From positions 1-17,663 of the forward strand of contig CANBQJ010000062.1 of NCBI GenBank assembly GCA_947371645.1: a stretch of DNA of 17,663 nt, written 5' to 3'. The translations under genes and the position numbers were made by a program. The DNA is from Burkholderiales bacterium (GTDB taxonomy: Bacteria > Pseudomonadota > Gammaproteobacteria > Burkholderiales > Burkholderiaceae). Each line of letters begins with the position of its first letter. Within the stretch, counting starts at the first letter, position 1. Shown here one piece after another: positions 1-6,968 of the stretch. A model generated the notes under the pieces. The model ran no database searches. It was not told the DNA's origin and saw nothing but the letters and a program-made list of their open reading frames with translations.

Positions 1-1055
1 TCTGGAAGGTCGACTTCACCGACCCAGCCAACCCGGCCTGGACGCCCCTGGGCAGCAACCAGCTGGACGGCCAGCTGCCCGAGCCCCCGCACATCCCGCA
101 CGAGCTGAACTTCGCCAACGCCCTGGCCGTGGACCCGGCCAACCCCCAGCGCCTCTTCCTGGGTTGCCACAGCGGTGTGTTCGAGACCACCAACGGCGGC
201 GGCAGCTGGACGCTGTACAGCCAGGGCCTGCCCAATGTGCCGGTGGTGGACCTGCAGCTGCACCCCACCCGCCGCCTGCTGCGCGCAGCCACCATGGGCC
301 GCAGCGTGTGGGAGCGCCCCATCGACGCCATTGCCGCGCCGCAGGTGACGACGGCCGATGTCTTCGTGCGCGACAACATCGTCGACCTGGGCCGCTACAC
401 CACGCACGCCAACGACCCCGACCCCTTGAACCCACCGGGCCAGATCGACTGGCTGCAGGGCGTGGACATCAAGGTGGACGCGCGCACCTTCACCGGTGAT
501 TTTGACGCGGCCACCAGCACGATGGCCTACACCCCCGGGGGTACCATCGATTACATCGGCTTCCAGGCCCTGCCACACGACAAGTTCGTGCAGGACCGCG
601 AAAGCCGGGTCTATGTGCAGGTCAGCAACCGTGGCCCGCAAAAAGCCACCGGCGTCACCGTGGGCTTGTACTTCGCGCAGGTGAGCGGGGGCAACCCGCC
701 GCCGCTGCCGGCCAATTTCTGGACGCTCTTCCCCGATGGTGAGCCTTCGGGCGACTGGGCCAAGGCGGGTGACAAGGTGGTGCTGGGCGAGGTGCCTGCG
801 GGCTCGCCCCGCGTGGCCCGCTTCGTGGTGGATGCGCCGAGTTCACTGGGTGACTGCGCCGTGCTGGTGGTCGTCACCTGCAACGAAGACCCGGTCAACG
901 CCAGCGGCACCGACGTGGCCACGGTGGTGCAAAGCTTCAAGCACGTGGCCCTGCGCGTGGTGCCGGTGGAGGTCAACACCGCCGAGGTGGTGGTGGCCTT
1001 GCTGCTGCTGGCCGGCGTGGTGGCCGGCACGGCGGTGGCCATCGCCGCCACCTGA
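1..1055 (+). CDS. BNR/sialidase-like repeat protein, C-terminal part (5' truncated)
   Basis: The reading frame is open from base 3, so the start lies upstream of the window; about 350 C-terminal residues are visible. Early in the fragment the run VFETTNGGGSW is a typical Asp-box/BNR beta-propeller repeat (here without the Asp), followed by a second blade ending in GRSVWERPID, as in sialidase/Vps10-like and photosystem-stability-factor-like propellers. The following ~200 residues are not propeller-like. They contain a segment (RESRVYVQVSNRGPQKATGVTVGLYFAQ) that resembles CARDB/Ig-like beta-sandwich domains of surface proteins. The last ~28 residues are strongly hydrophobic (AEVVVALLLLAGVVAGTAVAIAAT) with no basic tail, which suggests a membrane-associated C-terminus. 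I infer an exported or surface protein. The BNR fold is not evidence of sialidase activity, and substrate and function are unknown. The gene ends 25 nt before the convergent monooxygenase gene. Confidence 0.8.
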   Translation, partial: WKVDFTDPANPAWTPLGSNQLDGQLPEPPHIPHELNFANALAVDPANPQRLFLGCHSGVFETTNGGGSWTLYSQGLPNVPVVDLQLHPTRRLLRAATMGRSVWERPIDAIAAPQVTTADVFVRDNIVDLGRYTTHANDPDPLNPPGQIDWLQGVDIKVDARTFTGDFDAATSTMAYTPGGTIDYIGFQALPHDKFVQDRESRVYVQVSNRGPQKATGVTVGLYFAQVSGGNPPPLPANFWTLFPDGEPSGDWAKAGDKVVLGEVPAGSPRVARFVVDAPSSLGDCAVLVVVTCNEDPVNASGTDVATVVQSFKHVALRVVPVEVNTAEVVVALLLLAGVVAGTAVAIAAT

Positions 1056-1080
1056 GCCGCAACAAGGCCGCTTCAGTGCA

Positions 1081-2682
1081 TCACTTCTTCAGCATGCTGC
1101 GGCCCATGGCCGGTTGGCCCGCCAGGCCCAGGCCGGCGGCGCCCGCCGAGCCCTGGCCTGCCCCCCCGCTCATCCCTGCCACCTGACCTTGGCCCTTGGC
1201 CTTGCCAAACACGTAGTCACCTTCGTTGACGGTGCGCGTTTCCATCCAGTAGCGCCAGGTGCTCTTGGGCCAGATGGCGAAGTTGATGCCGTCGGCCGTC
1301 TGGTACCAGCTCTTGCAGCCCGAGGACCACACGGTGCCCTTCAGCGCCTGGCCCATCTCGCCCAGGAAGCGCGTCATGGCCTGGGGCTTGACGTCGATCC
1401 AGTCGGCTTTTTTGTCCTTGACCAGCTTGAGGCACTGCATGATGTAGTTCACCTGCGCCTCGATCATGAAGATGATGGAGTTGTGGCCCAGGCCGGTGTG
1501 CGGGCCCACCAGCATGTACATGTTGGGGTAGTTGGCCGTGGTGATGCCGTAGTAGGCGGTGGGGCTGGCCTTCCAGTCTTCGGCCACCGTGTGGCCACCC
1601 AGGCCGCGCAGCTCGAAGTTCTTCATGTAGATGCGCGGGTCCACAATGAAGCCCGTGCCCAGGATGATGCAGTCCACCGGGCGCTCCACACCGTCCTGGG
1701 TGACGATGCTGTTGGCGCGGATCTCCTTCACACCCTCGGTCACCAACTCCACATTGCTGCGGTTGAAGGCCGGGTACCACTTGTTCGAAATCAGGATGCG
1801 CTTGCAGCCCAGGGTGTAGTCGGGCGTGAGCTTCTTGACCAGCGCCGGGTCCTTGACCTGTGCCGCGATCGACTGCTTCAGCAGCGCGCCACCCACCGAG
1901 GCGATCCACGGCGTCAGGATGGGCCACAGGCGCGATTCATTGGTCCAGTACAGGCGCCAGCGGTGCAACGTGCGGGCAATCGGCAGCTTCTTGAACACGG
2001 CCTTGGCCAGCAGCCCGTATTCGCGCTCGTCACGCGGGATCACCCAGGCCGCCGTGCGCTGAAAAACGTAGAGCTTCTTGGTGAAGGGCGCGATCTCGGG
2101 CACGTACTGGATGGCCGAGCCGCCCGTGCCCAGGGACACCACATTCTTGCCGCGCAGGTCGTAGCCGTGGTCCCACTGGGCCGAGTGCATCACCTTGCCC
2201 TGGAAAGTGTCCAGGCCCTGGATGTCGGGGATGGCCGGGAAGTGCAGCGGCCCTGAGGCCAGCACCCAGTGCCGGGCCATGATGGTCTCGCCGCCCATGG
2301 TCTTGATGACCCACTGGCCCGTGCCTTCGTTGAAGACGGCGCTGTCGACTTCCTGGTTGAAGGAGATGTGCTTGCGCAGGTCGTGCCTGGCCACCGTGTC
2401 CAGGATGTAGTCCTGGATCTCGGACCAGGGGGCGTAGCGCTTGGACCAGTCGGTCTTGGGCGCAAACGAAAACGAGTACAGGTGCGACTGCACGTCGCAG
2501 GCGGCACCGGGGTAGTGGTTGTCGCGCCAGGCACCGCCCACCTCGGCCGCTTTTTCCAGGATCACGAAATTGTCGATGCCGGCTTCTTTCAGCTTGAGGG
2601 CCATGCACAGGCCGCCGAAGCCGGCACCGGCGATGGCCACTTCGACGTGGCGAACAGCTGGGGTTTGAGATTGGTCAGTCAT
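1081..2682 (-). CDS. Flavin-containing (Baeyer-Villiger type) monooxygenase
   Basis: A 533-residue class B flavoprotein monooxygenase, expected to use FAD, NADPH and O2 to insert oxygen into ketones or similar carbonyls. Visible motifs: N-terminal FAD Rossmann motif GAGFGG (19-24); GGAW (49-52); the Baeyer-Villiger fingerprint FxGxxxHxxxWD at 160-171 (FQGKVMHSAQWD); a second, NADPH-binding Rossmann motif GTGGSA (185-190); and FQRT (207-210), with the Arg usually involved in NADPH binding. I chose the ATG at 2682 because AGAGGTG sits about 7 nt upstream; an in-frame start 28 codons further out (2766) is possible but has a non-homologous-looking leader. The last ~35 residues form a Gly/Ala-rich tail (GQGQVAGMSGGAGQG...) unusual for the family, ending in SMLKK. 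The divergent neighbour is an AraC-type regulator, probably its activator. The substrate cannot be read from sequence. Confidence 0.92.
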   Translation of the reverse strand: MTDQSQTPAVRHVEVAIAGAGFGGLCMALKLKEAGIDNFVILEKAAEVGGAWRDNHYPGAACDVQSHLYSFSFAPKTDWSKRYAPWSEIQDYILDTVARHDLRKHISFNQEVDSAVFNEGTGQWVIKTMGGETIMARHWVLASGPLHFPAIPDIQGLDTFQGKVMHSAQWDHGYDLRGKNVVSLGTGGSAIQYVPEIAPFTKKLYVFQRTAAWVIPRDEREYGLLAKAVFKKLPIARTLHRWRLYWTNESRLWPILTPWIASVGGALLKQSIAAQVKDPALVKKLTPDYTLGCKRILISNKWYPAFNRSNVELVTEGVKEIRANSIVTQDGVERPVDCIILGTGFIVDPRIYMKNFELRGLGGHTVAEDWKASPTAYYGITTANYPNMYMLVGPHTGLGHNSIIFMIEAQVNYIMQCLKLVKDKKADWIDVKPQAMTRFLGEMGQALKGTVWSSGCKSWYQTADGINFAIWPKSTWRYWMETRTVNEGDYVFGKAKGQGQVAGMSGGAGQGSAGAAGLGLAGQPAMGRSMLKK

Positions 2683-2932
2683 GGGCGGCACCTCTGTGGG
2701 CTGGGGTTGCGGTCGCCTGGTCCATCCGTCCGGCAGGCGTGTCTCCGATGTCTGCATGGTGCGCACGCCGGCCCCGAGGCGCCATGTTCGGAGTCACCTC
2801 AAAATTGATCGTTTCGGCCACAATGGCGAGGGCGATCGCCCAAGCACAGGCCTGTTTGATCCAGGTCAAACGCCCAGCGGCCGGGCTCGCCGGGCCCTGA
2901 GACCTCCCTCCACCTCGCCCCGCCGCATCGCC
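2683..2932. promoter_or_regulatory. Divergent promoter region, monooxygenase / AraC regulator
   Basis: These 250 nt separate the start codons of the two divergent genes and contain no convincing gene. They are locally less GC-rich around 2800-2875, where the regulatory signals appear: AAAATTGATC at 2801-2810, a palindrome GGCGATCGCC at 2831-2840, and the inverted repeat at 2854-2871 listed separately. I cannot place -35/-10 boxes with confidence. AraC-type regulators usually bind direct repeats in such divergent regions, and no clear pair was seen. Confidence 0.55.
2854..2871. promoter_or_regulatory. Inverted repeat matching an FNR/Anr-type operator
   Basis: GTTTGA and TCAAAC form a perfect inverted repeat with a 6-nt spacer (GTTTGATCCAGGTCAAAC). 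The core TTGAT-CCAG-GTCAA matches the FNR/Anr consensus TTGAT-N4-ATCAA at 9 of 10 positions. Its centre is about 70 nt upstream of the chosen AraC start and about 180 nt upstream of the monooxygenase start. If it acts as a class II site (centre near -41) for the AraC gene, the 5' leader would be about 30 nt. The function is inferred: a monooxygenase needs O2, so repression or retuning under low oxygen would make sense. Confidence 0.5.
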
Positions 2933-3946
2933 GTGAGCTCACGTTCCATCCTCGGTCTGATCTACCTGCTCCAGGGCTTGCAAAAGCTGGGGGCCGATCC
3001 CGAGCCCGTGCTGCGCCAGCACGGCCTGAGCATCGATCAGCTGGACCCGAGCACCCGCATCGACCGCACGCGCGAGCTGCGCATCTACGCCGATCTGGCC
3101 GAGACCCTGGACGACCCGCTCATCGGCCTCAAGCTGGGCAGGTGCTATGGGCTGGCCGGCTACGGCCCCCTGGTCATGCTGCTGATGACCTGCAACACGG
3201 CCTACGAAGCGCTGCAGACCGGCGTACGCTACCAGCGCCTGACCTACCTCTACGGCACGCTGCGGCTGGAGCCCGGGCCGCGCCTGAGCGCGCTCGTCAT
3301 CCACCCCATGTCCATGGCCCACAAGGCTTACCGATTCCGCGTGGACGGCGAGGTCTCGGGCACCTACAAGATGGTGCGCGACATGCAGGCCACCATGGGC
3401 CTGGACCTGCGCCCCGAGCGCGTGGACATGCCCTACCCCAAGCCGCCCGAAGCCGCCGCCTATGAGCAGCACTTCGGCTGCCCCGTGCACTTTGGCGAGC
3501 ACGAGGCGCGCTTCTGGCTGCGCAACGAGCACCTGCAGCTCAAGCTGCCCACGGCCGACCCCAACGCCCACGCCATGTACCGCAGCCTGTGTGACCAGCA
3601 GCTCAAGGCGCAGGAGTCCACCGGCAACACGCTGGCCCAGCGCGTGCTGGCCCACCTGGGGCTGTTCAGCGGCCAGTTCCCTTCGGCCGAAGCGGTGGCG
3701 ATGTCTTTTGGCCTGTCCGAGCGCAGCCTGCGGCGCCAGCTCAGCGACGATGGCACGAGCTTTCGCGACCTGCTGGCCGAAGCCCGCTACGCCAAGGCCC
3801 GCCACCTGCTCCAGCACACCGACTTGTCCGTCGAGGCCATCGCCGAGCAAACCGGCTATGCCGAGTCGGCCGCCTTCATCCACGCCTTCCAGCGCTGGGC
3901 GGGGCAAAGCCCGCGGGCCTACCGGCACGCCCTCAAAACGGGTTGA
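2933..3946 (+). CDS. AraC-family transcriptional regulator (N-terminal arabinose-binding-like domain)
   Basis: About 337 residues from a GTG start. The N-terminal ~200 residues (LIYLLQGLQKLGADPEPVLRQHGL..., IDRTRELRIYADLAETLDDPLIGLKLG) resemble the ligand-sensing domain of OruR/ArgR-like AraC regulators. The C-terminal DNA-binding domain has two helix-turn-helix motifs, about residues 250-275 (AVAMSFGLSERSLRRQL) and 298-325 (LSVEAIAEQTGYAESAAFIHAFQRWAG), followed by SPRAYR. The frame is open upstream to 2681, but the upstream peptide is Pro/Arg-rich and unlike the family, so I prefer the GTG at 2933; no strong Shine-Dalgarno is visible, so the start is uncertain. It is divergent from the monooxygenase and probably controls it in response to the substrate. 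Its 3' end overlaps the convergent HD-domain gene by 14 nt. Confidence 0.88.
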   Translation: MSSRSILGLIYLLQGLQKLGADPEPVLRQHGLSIDQLDPSTRIDRTRELRIYADLAETLDDPLIGLKLGRCYGLAGYGPLVMLLMTCNTAYEALQTGVRYQRLTYLYGTLRLEPGPRLSALVIHPMSMAHKAYRFRVDGEVSGTYKMVRDMQATMGLDLRPERVDMPYPKPPEAAAYEQHFGCPVHFGEHEARFWLRNEHLQLKLPTADPNAHAMYRSLCDQQLKAQESTGNTLAQRVLAHLGLFSGQFPSAEAVAMSFGLSERSLRRQLSDDGTSFRDLLAEARYAKARHLLQHTDLSVEAIAEQTGYAESAAFIHAFQRWAGQSPRAYRHALKTG

Positions 3947-4724
3947 GCCGGATCATCAGCCCCAGGCCCAGCTGGTGCATCAAGGCCGCGCGCGAACCCG
4001 GCTGCTCACGGGCCTGCCCGGCCATGAAGCGCGTGAACTCCCCATCGAAATCGCCCCGGGGGTGGGCGCCCAAGACCTGTTGCCGGTAGCGCGCTGGCAG
4101 TTGCGCCAGCCGCGCCCCGATCACGTCGCAGGCCGTGGCTTGCTGCAGCAGGTGGGCCTCCACGCCCTGGTCCAGGCCCACATGCCCGTTCATGTGCAGG
4201 GTGATGGCCTCGCCCACCGCCTGGGTGCGCGCTTCTGCCCAACCGTGCTGGCGCGTCAACCGCATGGCCACGTCCACCGCATGCCCGGTGAAGCAGGCGC
4301 AGCCACTGGCCTGGGCACCGGCACGGTCGGCCAGCCCCAGGTCGTGCATCAGGCTGGCCACCAGCAGCACTTCGTCGTCCACCTGATGCTGCCCTGCCGC
4401 ACCGAAGGCCGTGGCCCACCAGTGGCAGCGCCAGCTGTGCTGCAGCACGGCGGTGTGGCCCAGCTCGGCCATGGCCTGCAGGGCCTGGGCCACGGCCGGG
4501 GTGTCGGGCAGCCTGGCCTGCATGGGGGCCAACTCAATGGGGGCGCCGGGCAGCCCCCGAGCCCAGCGCGCGGTGGCCATGCCGCGCAAGGCCGGGCCCA
4601 TGGCCAGGCGCATCAGCTGCAGGCGCTCGCGCAGGGCCAGCCGCCCCTGGCTGTGGCGCAACCAGGCGAGGGTGCCCACGGCGGAGCGGTCTTCGGGCAG
4701 CTTGGGGGCCAAGGTGGGGGGCAT
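3933..4724 (-). CDS. HD-domain hydrolase (cyanamide hydratase-like)
   Basis: A 263-residue protein with an HD metal-binding domain. Visible ligands: H96 in QHSWRCHWW, the HD pair at 127-128 (SLMHDLGL), H148 (FTGHAVD), H177 (ITLHMNGH) and D200 (ATACDVIG), giving the H...HD...D pattern. The HSxRxxWW opening and the later H/D spacing resemble cyanamide hydratase-like HD proteins more than nucleotide-signalling HD-GYP enzymes. The substrate is unknown, and most such proteins have never been assayed. A strong Shine-Dalgarno (AGGAGG, about 12 nt upstream of the ATG, within 4735-4743) fixes the start. The N-terminal 80 residues are helical and not assigned. The gene is divergent from the Crp/Fnr-family regulator (99 nt between starts) and convergent with the AraC gene. 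Confidence 0.82.
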   Translation of the reverse strand: MPPTLAPKLPEDRSAVGTLAWLRHSQGRLALRERLQLMRLAMGPALRGMATARWARGLPGAPIELAPMQARLPDTPAVAQALQAMAELGHTAVLQHSWRCHWWATAFGAAGQHQVDDEVLLVASLMHDLGLADRAGAQASGCACFTGHAVDVAMRLTRQHGWAEARTQAVGEAITLHMNGHVGLDQGVEAHLLQQATACDVIGARLAQLPARYRQQVLGAHPRGDFDGEFTRFMAGQAREQPGSRAALMHQLGLGLMIRLNPF

Positions 4725-4823
4725 GGTGAGAAACTCCTCCTGAATGCGGGTGCAAGGGCCGTATGCTTGCCGCCCTGAGCCCAGCCGTCATTCACAAAAG
4801 ATAAGCACACCCACCAGGCCGAG
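4725..4823. promoter_or_regulatory. Short divergent intergenic region, HD protein / Crp-family regulator
   Basis: These 99 nt must hold the promoters of both divergent genes. The Shine-Dalgarno of the HD gene is clear on the minus strand (about 4735-4743). The AT-richer run TTCACAAAAGATAAGC around 4791-4806 is the likeliest place for a plus-strand -10 region, but I cannot define a box. No FNR/CRP-like palindrome is visible here. Confidence 0.4.
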
Positions 4824-5465
4824 ATGGACACCACGCAATGGATCAGCTGGCAGGTGCTGGGCATGCTGGCCGGCTGCACGCCTGAGGCCCTGCCCGCCCC
4901 CCCGCCTGACGCCGACGCGCACATGCAGCTGGTGCAGCTGCCCCGTGGCCGCCTGCTGTTTGATGTGGGCCAGCCCCACCCCTTTGTGCACGTGCTGCGC
5001 CAGGGCTGCGTCAAGACCATCTACCGCGATGCGGAAGGCGGCGAGTGGGTGCAGGACTTTTTCTCTGAAGGCGCCTTCCTGTGCAGCCTCACCTCGCTCA
5101 CCCCTGGCGGCGTGAGCAGCTACGCCTGCGAGGCCCTGGCGCCCTGCGTGCTGGAGCGCATCGACTACCCCTGGCTGGAGGCCACCGCCGCCGGGCACCC
5201 CCTGTGGCAGCGCGCCCTGCTGCACGGCTGGAAGGACTACGCCACCCGCCGCGAGGTGCGTGAGCGCGACCTGCTCACCCTCAGCCCGCCAGCGCGTTAC
5301 GCGGCCTTCGTGGCCCAGCGGCCCGGCCTGGCACAGCGCGTGCCTCAAAAAGACCTGGCACGTTACCTGGGCATCACGCCCGTGTCGCTCAGCCGCATCC
5401 GTGCGCGCCTGCGGCAACCCGACCCCGCTCCTCAACACCGTTCCTCACCGATACTGCGCCCATGA
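4824..5465 (+). CDS. Crp/Fnr-family transcriptional regulator
   Basis: A 213-residue protein with a cyclic-nucleotide-binding-type beta-roll (about 35-120; PRGRLLFDVGQPHPFVHVLRQGCVKTIYRDAEGGEWVQDFFSEG) and a C-terminal winged helix (172-195, RVPQKDLARYLGITPVSLSRIRARL). The recognition helix reads VSLSR where FNR has ETxSR and CRP has ETxGR, so the base-contacting Glu is missing. The N-terminal cysteine cluster of FNR is also absent (scattered Cys only at 18, 62, 87, 102 and 108). It is therefore unlikely to be an O2-sensing FNR or a classical TTGAT binder; ligand and target are unknown. It resembles the divergent Crp group with IPQxDLAxYLGITPxxLSRIR helices. The stop overlaps the start of the next gene (ATGA at 5462-5465), so it probably forms an operon with the Hsp70-like gene. 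The Shine-Dalgarno is weak. Confidence 0.87.
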   Translation: MDTTQWISWQVLGMLAGCTPEALPAPPPDADAHMQLVQLPRGRLLFDVGQPHPFVHVLRQGCVKTIYRDAEGGEWVQDFFSEGAFLCSLTSLTPGGVSSYACEALAPCVLERIDYPWLEATAAGHPLWQRALLHGWKDYATRREVRERDLLTLSPPARYAAFVAQRPGLAQRVPQKDLARYLGITPVSLSRIRARLRQPDPAPQHRSSPILRP

Positions 5466-6808
5466 CTTTCTGCGCCATCGACTTTGGCACCTCCAATTCG
5501 GCCATCGCCATTCCTGTAGACGGCGGTCAGCGCATGCAGCTGGTGCCGCTGGAAGGCGGCCAGCTCACCATGCCCACGGCGGTGTTCTACGCCACCGACC
5601 GCGACGACCTCCCCGCCGCCGCCTTCCCCGGCCCCAGCGTGCAGGACGCCTTGCCCCGCTGCGTGGGCCGTGCCGCCGTGCAGGCCTACATCGACGGCCA
5701 CGAAGGCCGCCTGATGCGCTCCATGAAGAGCATCCTGGGCACCGGCCTGGTCGACCAGACCACCGAGGTGGGCAATGGCCATGGCGTCAAGTTCCTGGAC
5801 GTCATCACCGGCTACCTGCGTCACCTGCGGGATGCCGCACAAGCAGCTCAGGCTGCACAAGCCCAGGGCAGCCAGCCAGCCTTGAACCAGGTGGTGATGG
5901 GCCGCCCCGTGTTCTTCGTCGACGACGACCCGGTGCGCGACGCCGCCGCGCAAGCGCAGCTGGAAGCCGCCGCCCGCGCCGTGGGCTTCACCGACGTGCG
6001 CTTCCAGTTCGAGCCCATCGCCGCGGCCTTCGACCACGAACAGCACATCGACCATGAAGAGCGCGTGCTGGTGGCCGACATCGGCGGCGGCACGTCTGAC
6101 TTCTCCGTGGTGCGCGTGGGCCCGCAGCGCATGGCGCGCCTGGACCGCCGCGACGACATCCTGGCCGCCAGCGGCGTGCACATCGCCGGCACCGACTTCG
6201 ACCGCCACCTCAACCTGCAGGCCATCATGCCCACGCTGGGCTTTGGCGCCTTCGGCCCCAAGCCCAAAGATGGCTCGGCGCCCCGGCCCGTGCCCAGCCG
6301 CGTCTACTTCGACCTCAGCACCTGGCACCTGGTCAACACCGTCTATGGCCCGCAGCGCCTGGCCGAGCTGCGCGCCATGCTCGACTTCTATGGCGAGCCC
6401 ATCCACCACCAGCGCCTCATGAAGGTGCTGCGCGACCGGCTGGGCCACGCCCTGCTGGGCCAGGCCGAAGCGGCCAAGATCGCCGTGGCCGAAGGGGCCG
6501 ACACCGACATCGCCTTGCCCTTGATCGAAGCCGGACTGCTGCGCGCCGTGCGCCACGTCGACGCCGCCCAGGCCTGGCAAAGCGACCTGGACCGCATCGT
6601 CCAGTGCGCCCGCGACACCGTGACCCAGGCCGGCCTGCAGCTGGCCGACGTGGACGCGCTGTACTTCACCGGTGGCTCCACCGGCCTGCGCGTGCTCACC
6701 GACGCGCTGCAAGCGGCCTTCCCGGCCGCGCGCGTGGTGCGCGGCGACCGCCTGGCCTCGGTGGCCACGGGCCTGGGCCTGCACGCCGCGCGTTGTTTTG
6801 CGGGCTGA
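5462..6808 (+). CDS. yegD: Hsp70-family ATPase, YegD-like
   Basis: A 448-residue actin/Hsp70-fold protein, close to the ~450 residues of E. coli YegD and lacking the DnaK C-terminal substrate-binding domain. Nucleotide-binding motifs: phosphate-1 IDFGTSNSAIA (6-16), phosphate-2 ADIGGGTSDFSVV (starting near 205, with D206 and GGGT 208-211), and adenosine motif TGGSTGL (403-409). A low-complexity AQAAQAAQAQ stretch near residues 126-136 looks like a local repeat insertion in a surface loop. YegD proteins are called chaperone-like, but their client and role are not established, and without a substrate-binding domain a classical chaperone cycle is unlikely. The start overlaps the stop of the Crp-family gene by 4 nt, indicating translational coupling. 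The gene symbol is by family resemblance only. Confidence 0.87.
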   Translation: MTFCAIDFGTSNSAIAIPVDGGQRMQLVPLEGGQLTMPTAVFYATDRDDLPAAAFPGPSVQDALPRCVGRAAVQAYIDGHEGRLMRSMKSILGTGLVDQTTEVGNGHGVKFLDVITGYLRHLRDAAQAAQAAQAQGSQPALNQVVMGRPVFFVDDDPVRDAAAQAQLEAAARAVGFTDVRFQFEPIAAAFDHEQHIDHEERVLVADIGGGTSDFSVVRVGPQRMARLDRRDDILAASGVHIAGTDFDRHLNLQAIMPTLGFGAFGPKPKDGSAPRPVPSRVYFDLSTWHLVNTVYGPQRLAELRAMLDFYGEPIHHQRLMKVLRDRLGHALLGQAEAAKIAVAEGADTDIALPLIEAGLLRAVRHVDAAQAWQSDLDRIVQCARDTVTQAGLQLADVDALYFTGGSTGLRVLTDALQAAFPAARVVRGDRLASVATGLGLHAARCFAG

Positions 6809-6968
6809 CGCCAGCCGACAAGCTCGTTGCGCTTGCTCACGATTTGGCACAAGCCATCGGTGCAATCCCGGGTCGTCCCCTTTGTGGGGCGTGGACACAA
6901 TCGGCGGGCCACGGCGTGAAATAAGTCACAAACCACAAGCCGAGCGGCACCCAACCCAGGAGACACGC
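6809..6968. other. Intergenic region before the lipoprotein gene
   Basis: These 160 nt hold no gene that I can support. A hairpin with a 6-bp stem (6874-6879 with 6886-6891, one G-T pair) could end the preceding operon but has no T-run after it. AGGAGA at 6957-6963 is the ribosome binding site of the lipoprotein gene. A promoter for the latter is expected, but no clear boxes were seen. Confidence 0.35.

Noticed and set aside
736..2256. 506-codon plus-strand open frame across the monooxygenase gene
   Set aside because: It lies antisense to a well-supported monooxygenase with all cofactor motifs. The translation is Arg/Ala/His/Val-rich with no domain, as expected for the opposite strand of GC-rich coding DNA.
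4824..5465. The local Crp/Fnr-family protein as the regulator that binds the two FNR/Anr-type boxes
   Set aside because: Its recognition helix has VSLSR instead of ETxSR and it lacks the FNR cysteines, so TTGAT recognition and O2 sensing are not expected. A separate FNR/Anr elsewhere in the genome is more likely.
3933..6808. HD hydrolase, Crp-like regulator and Hsp70-like ATPase as a new anti-phage defence island
   Set aside because: No nuclease, toxin, nucleotide cyclase, recombinase or composition shift is present, and the flanking genes are ordinary metabolism. The linkage is kept only as a regulatory question.
6874..6891. Hairpin after the Hsp70-like gene as an intrinsic terminator
   Set aside because: The stem is only 6 bp with a G-T pair, and there is no T-run after it.
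5432..6898. 488-codon minus-strand open frame over the Hsp70-like gene
   Set aside because: Opposite-strand shadow; composition is dominated by Gly, Val, Ala and His, and the real gene on the plus strand has ATPase motifs.
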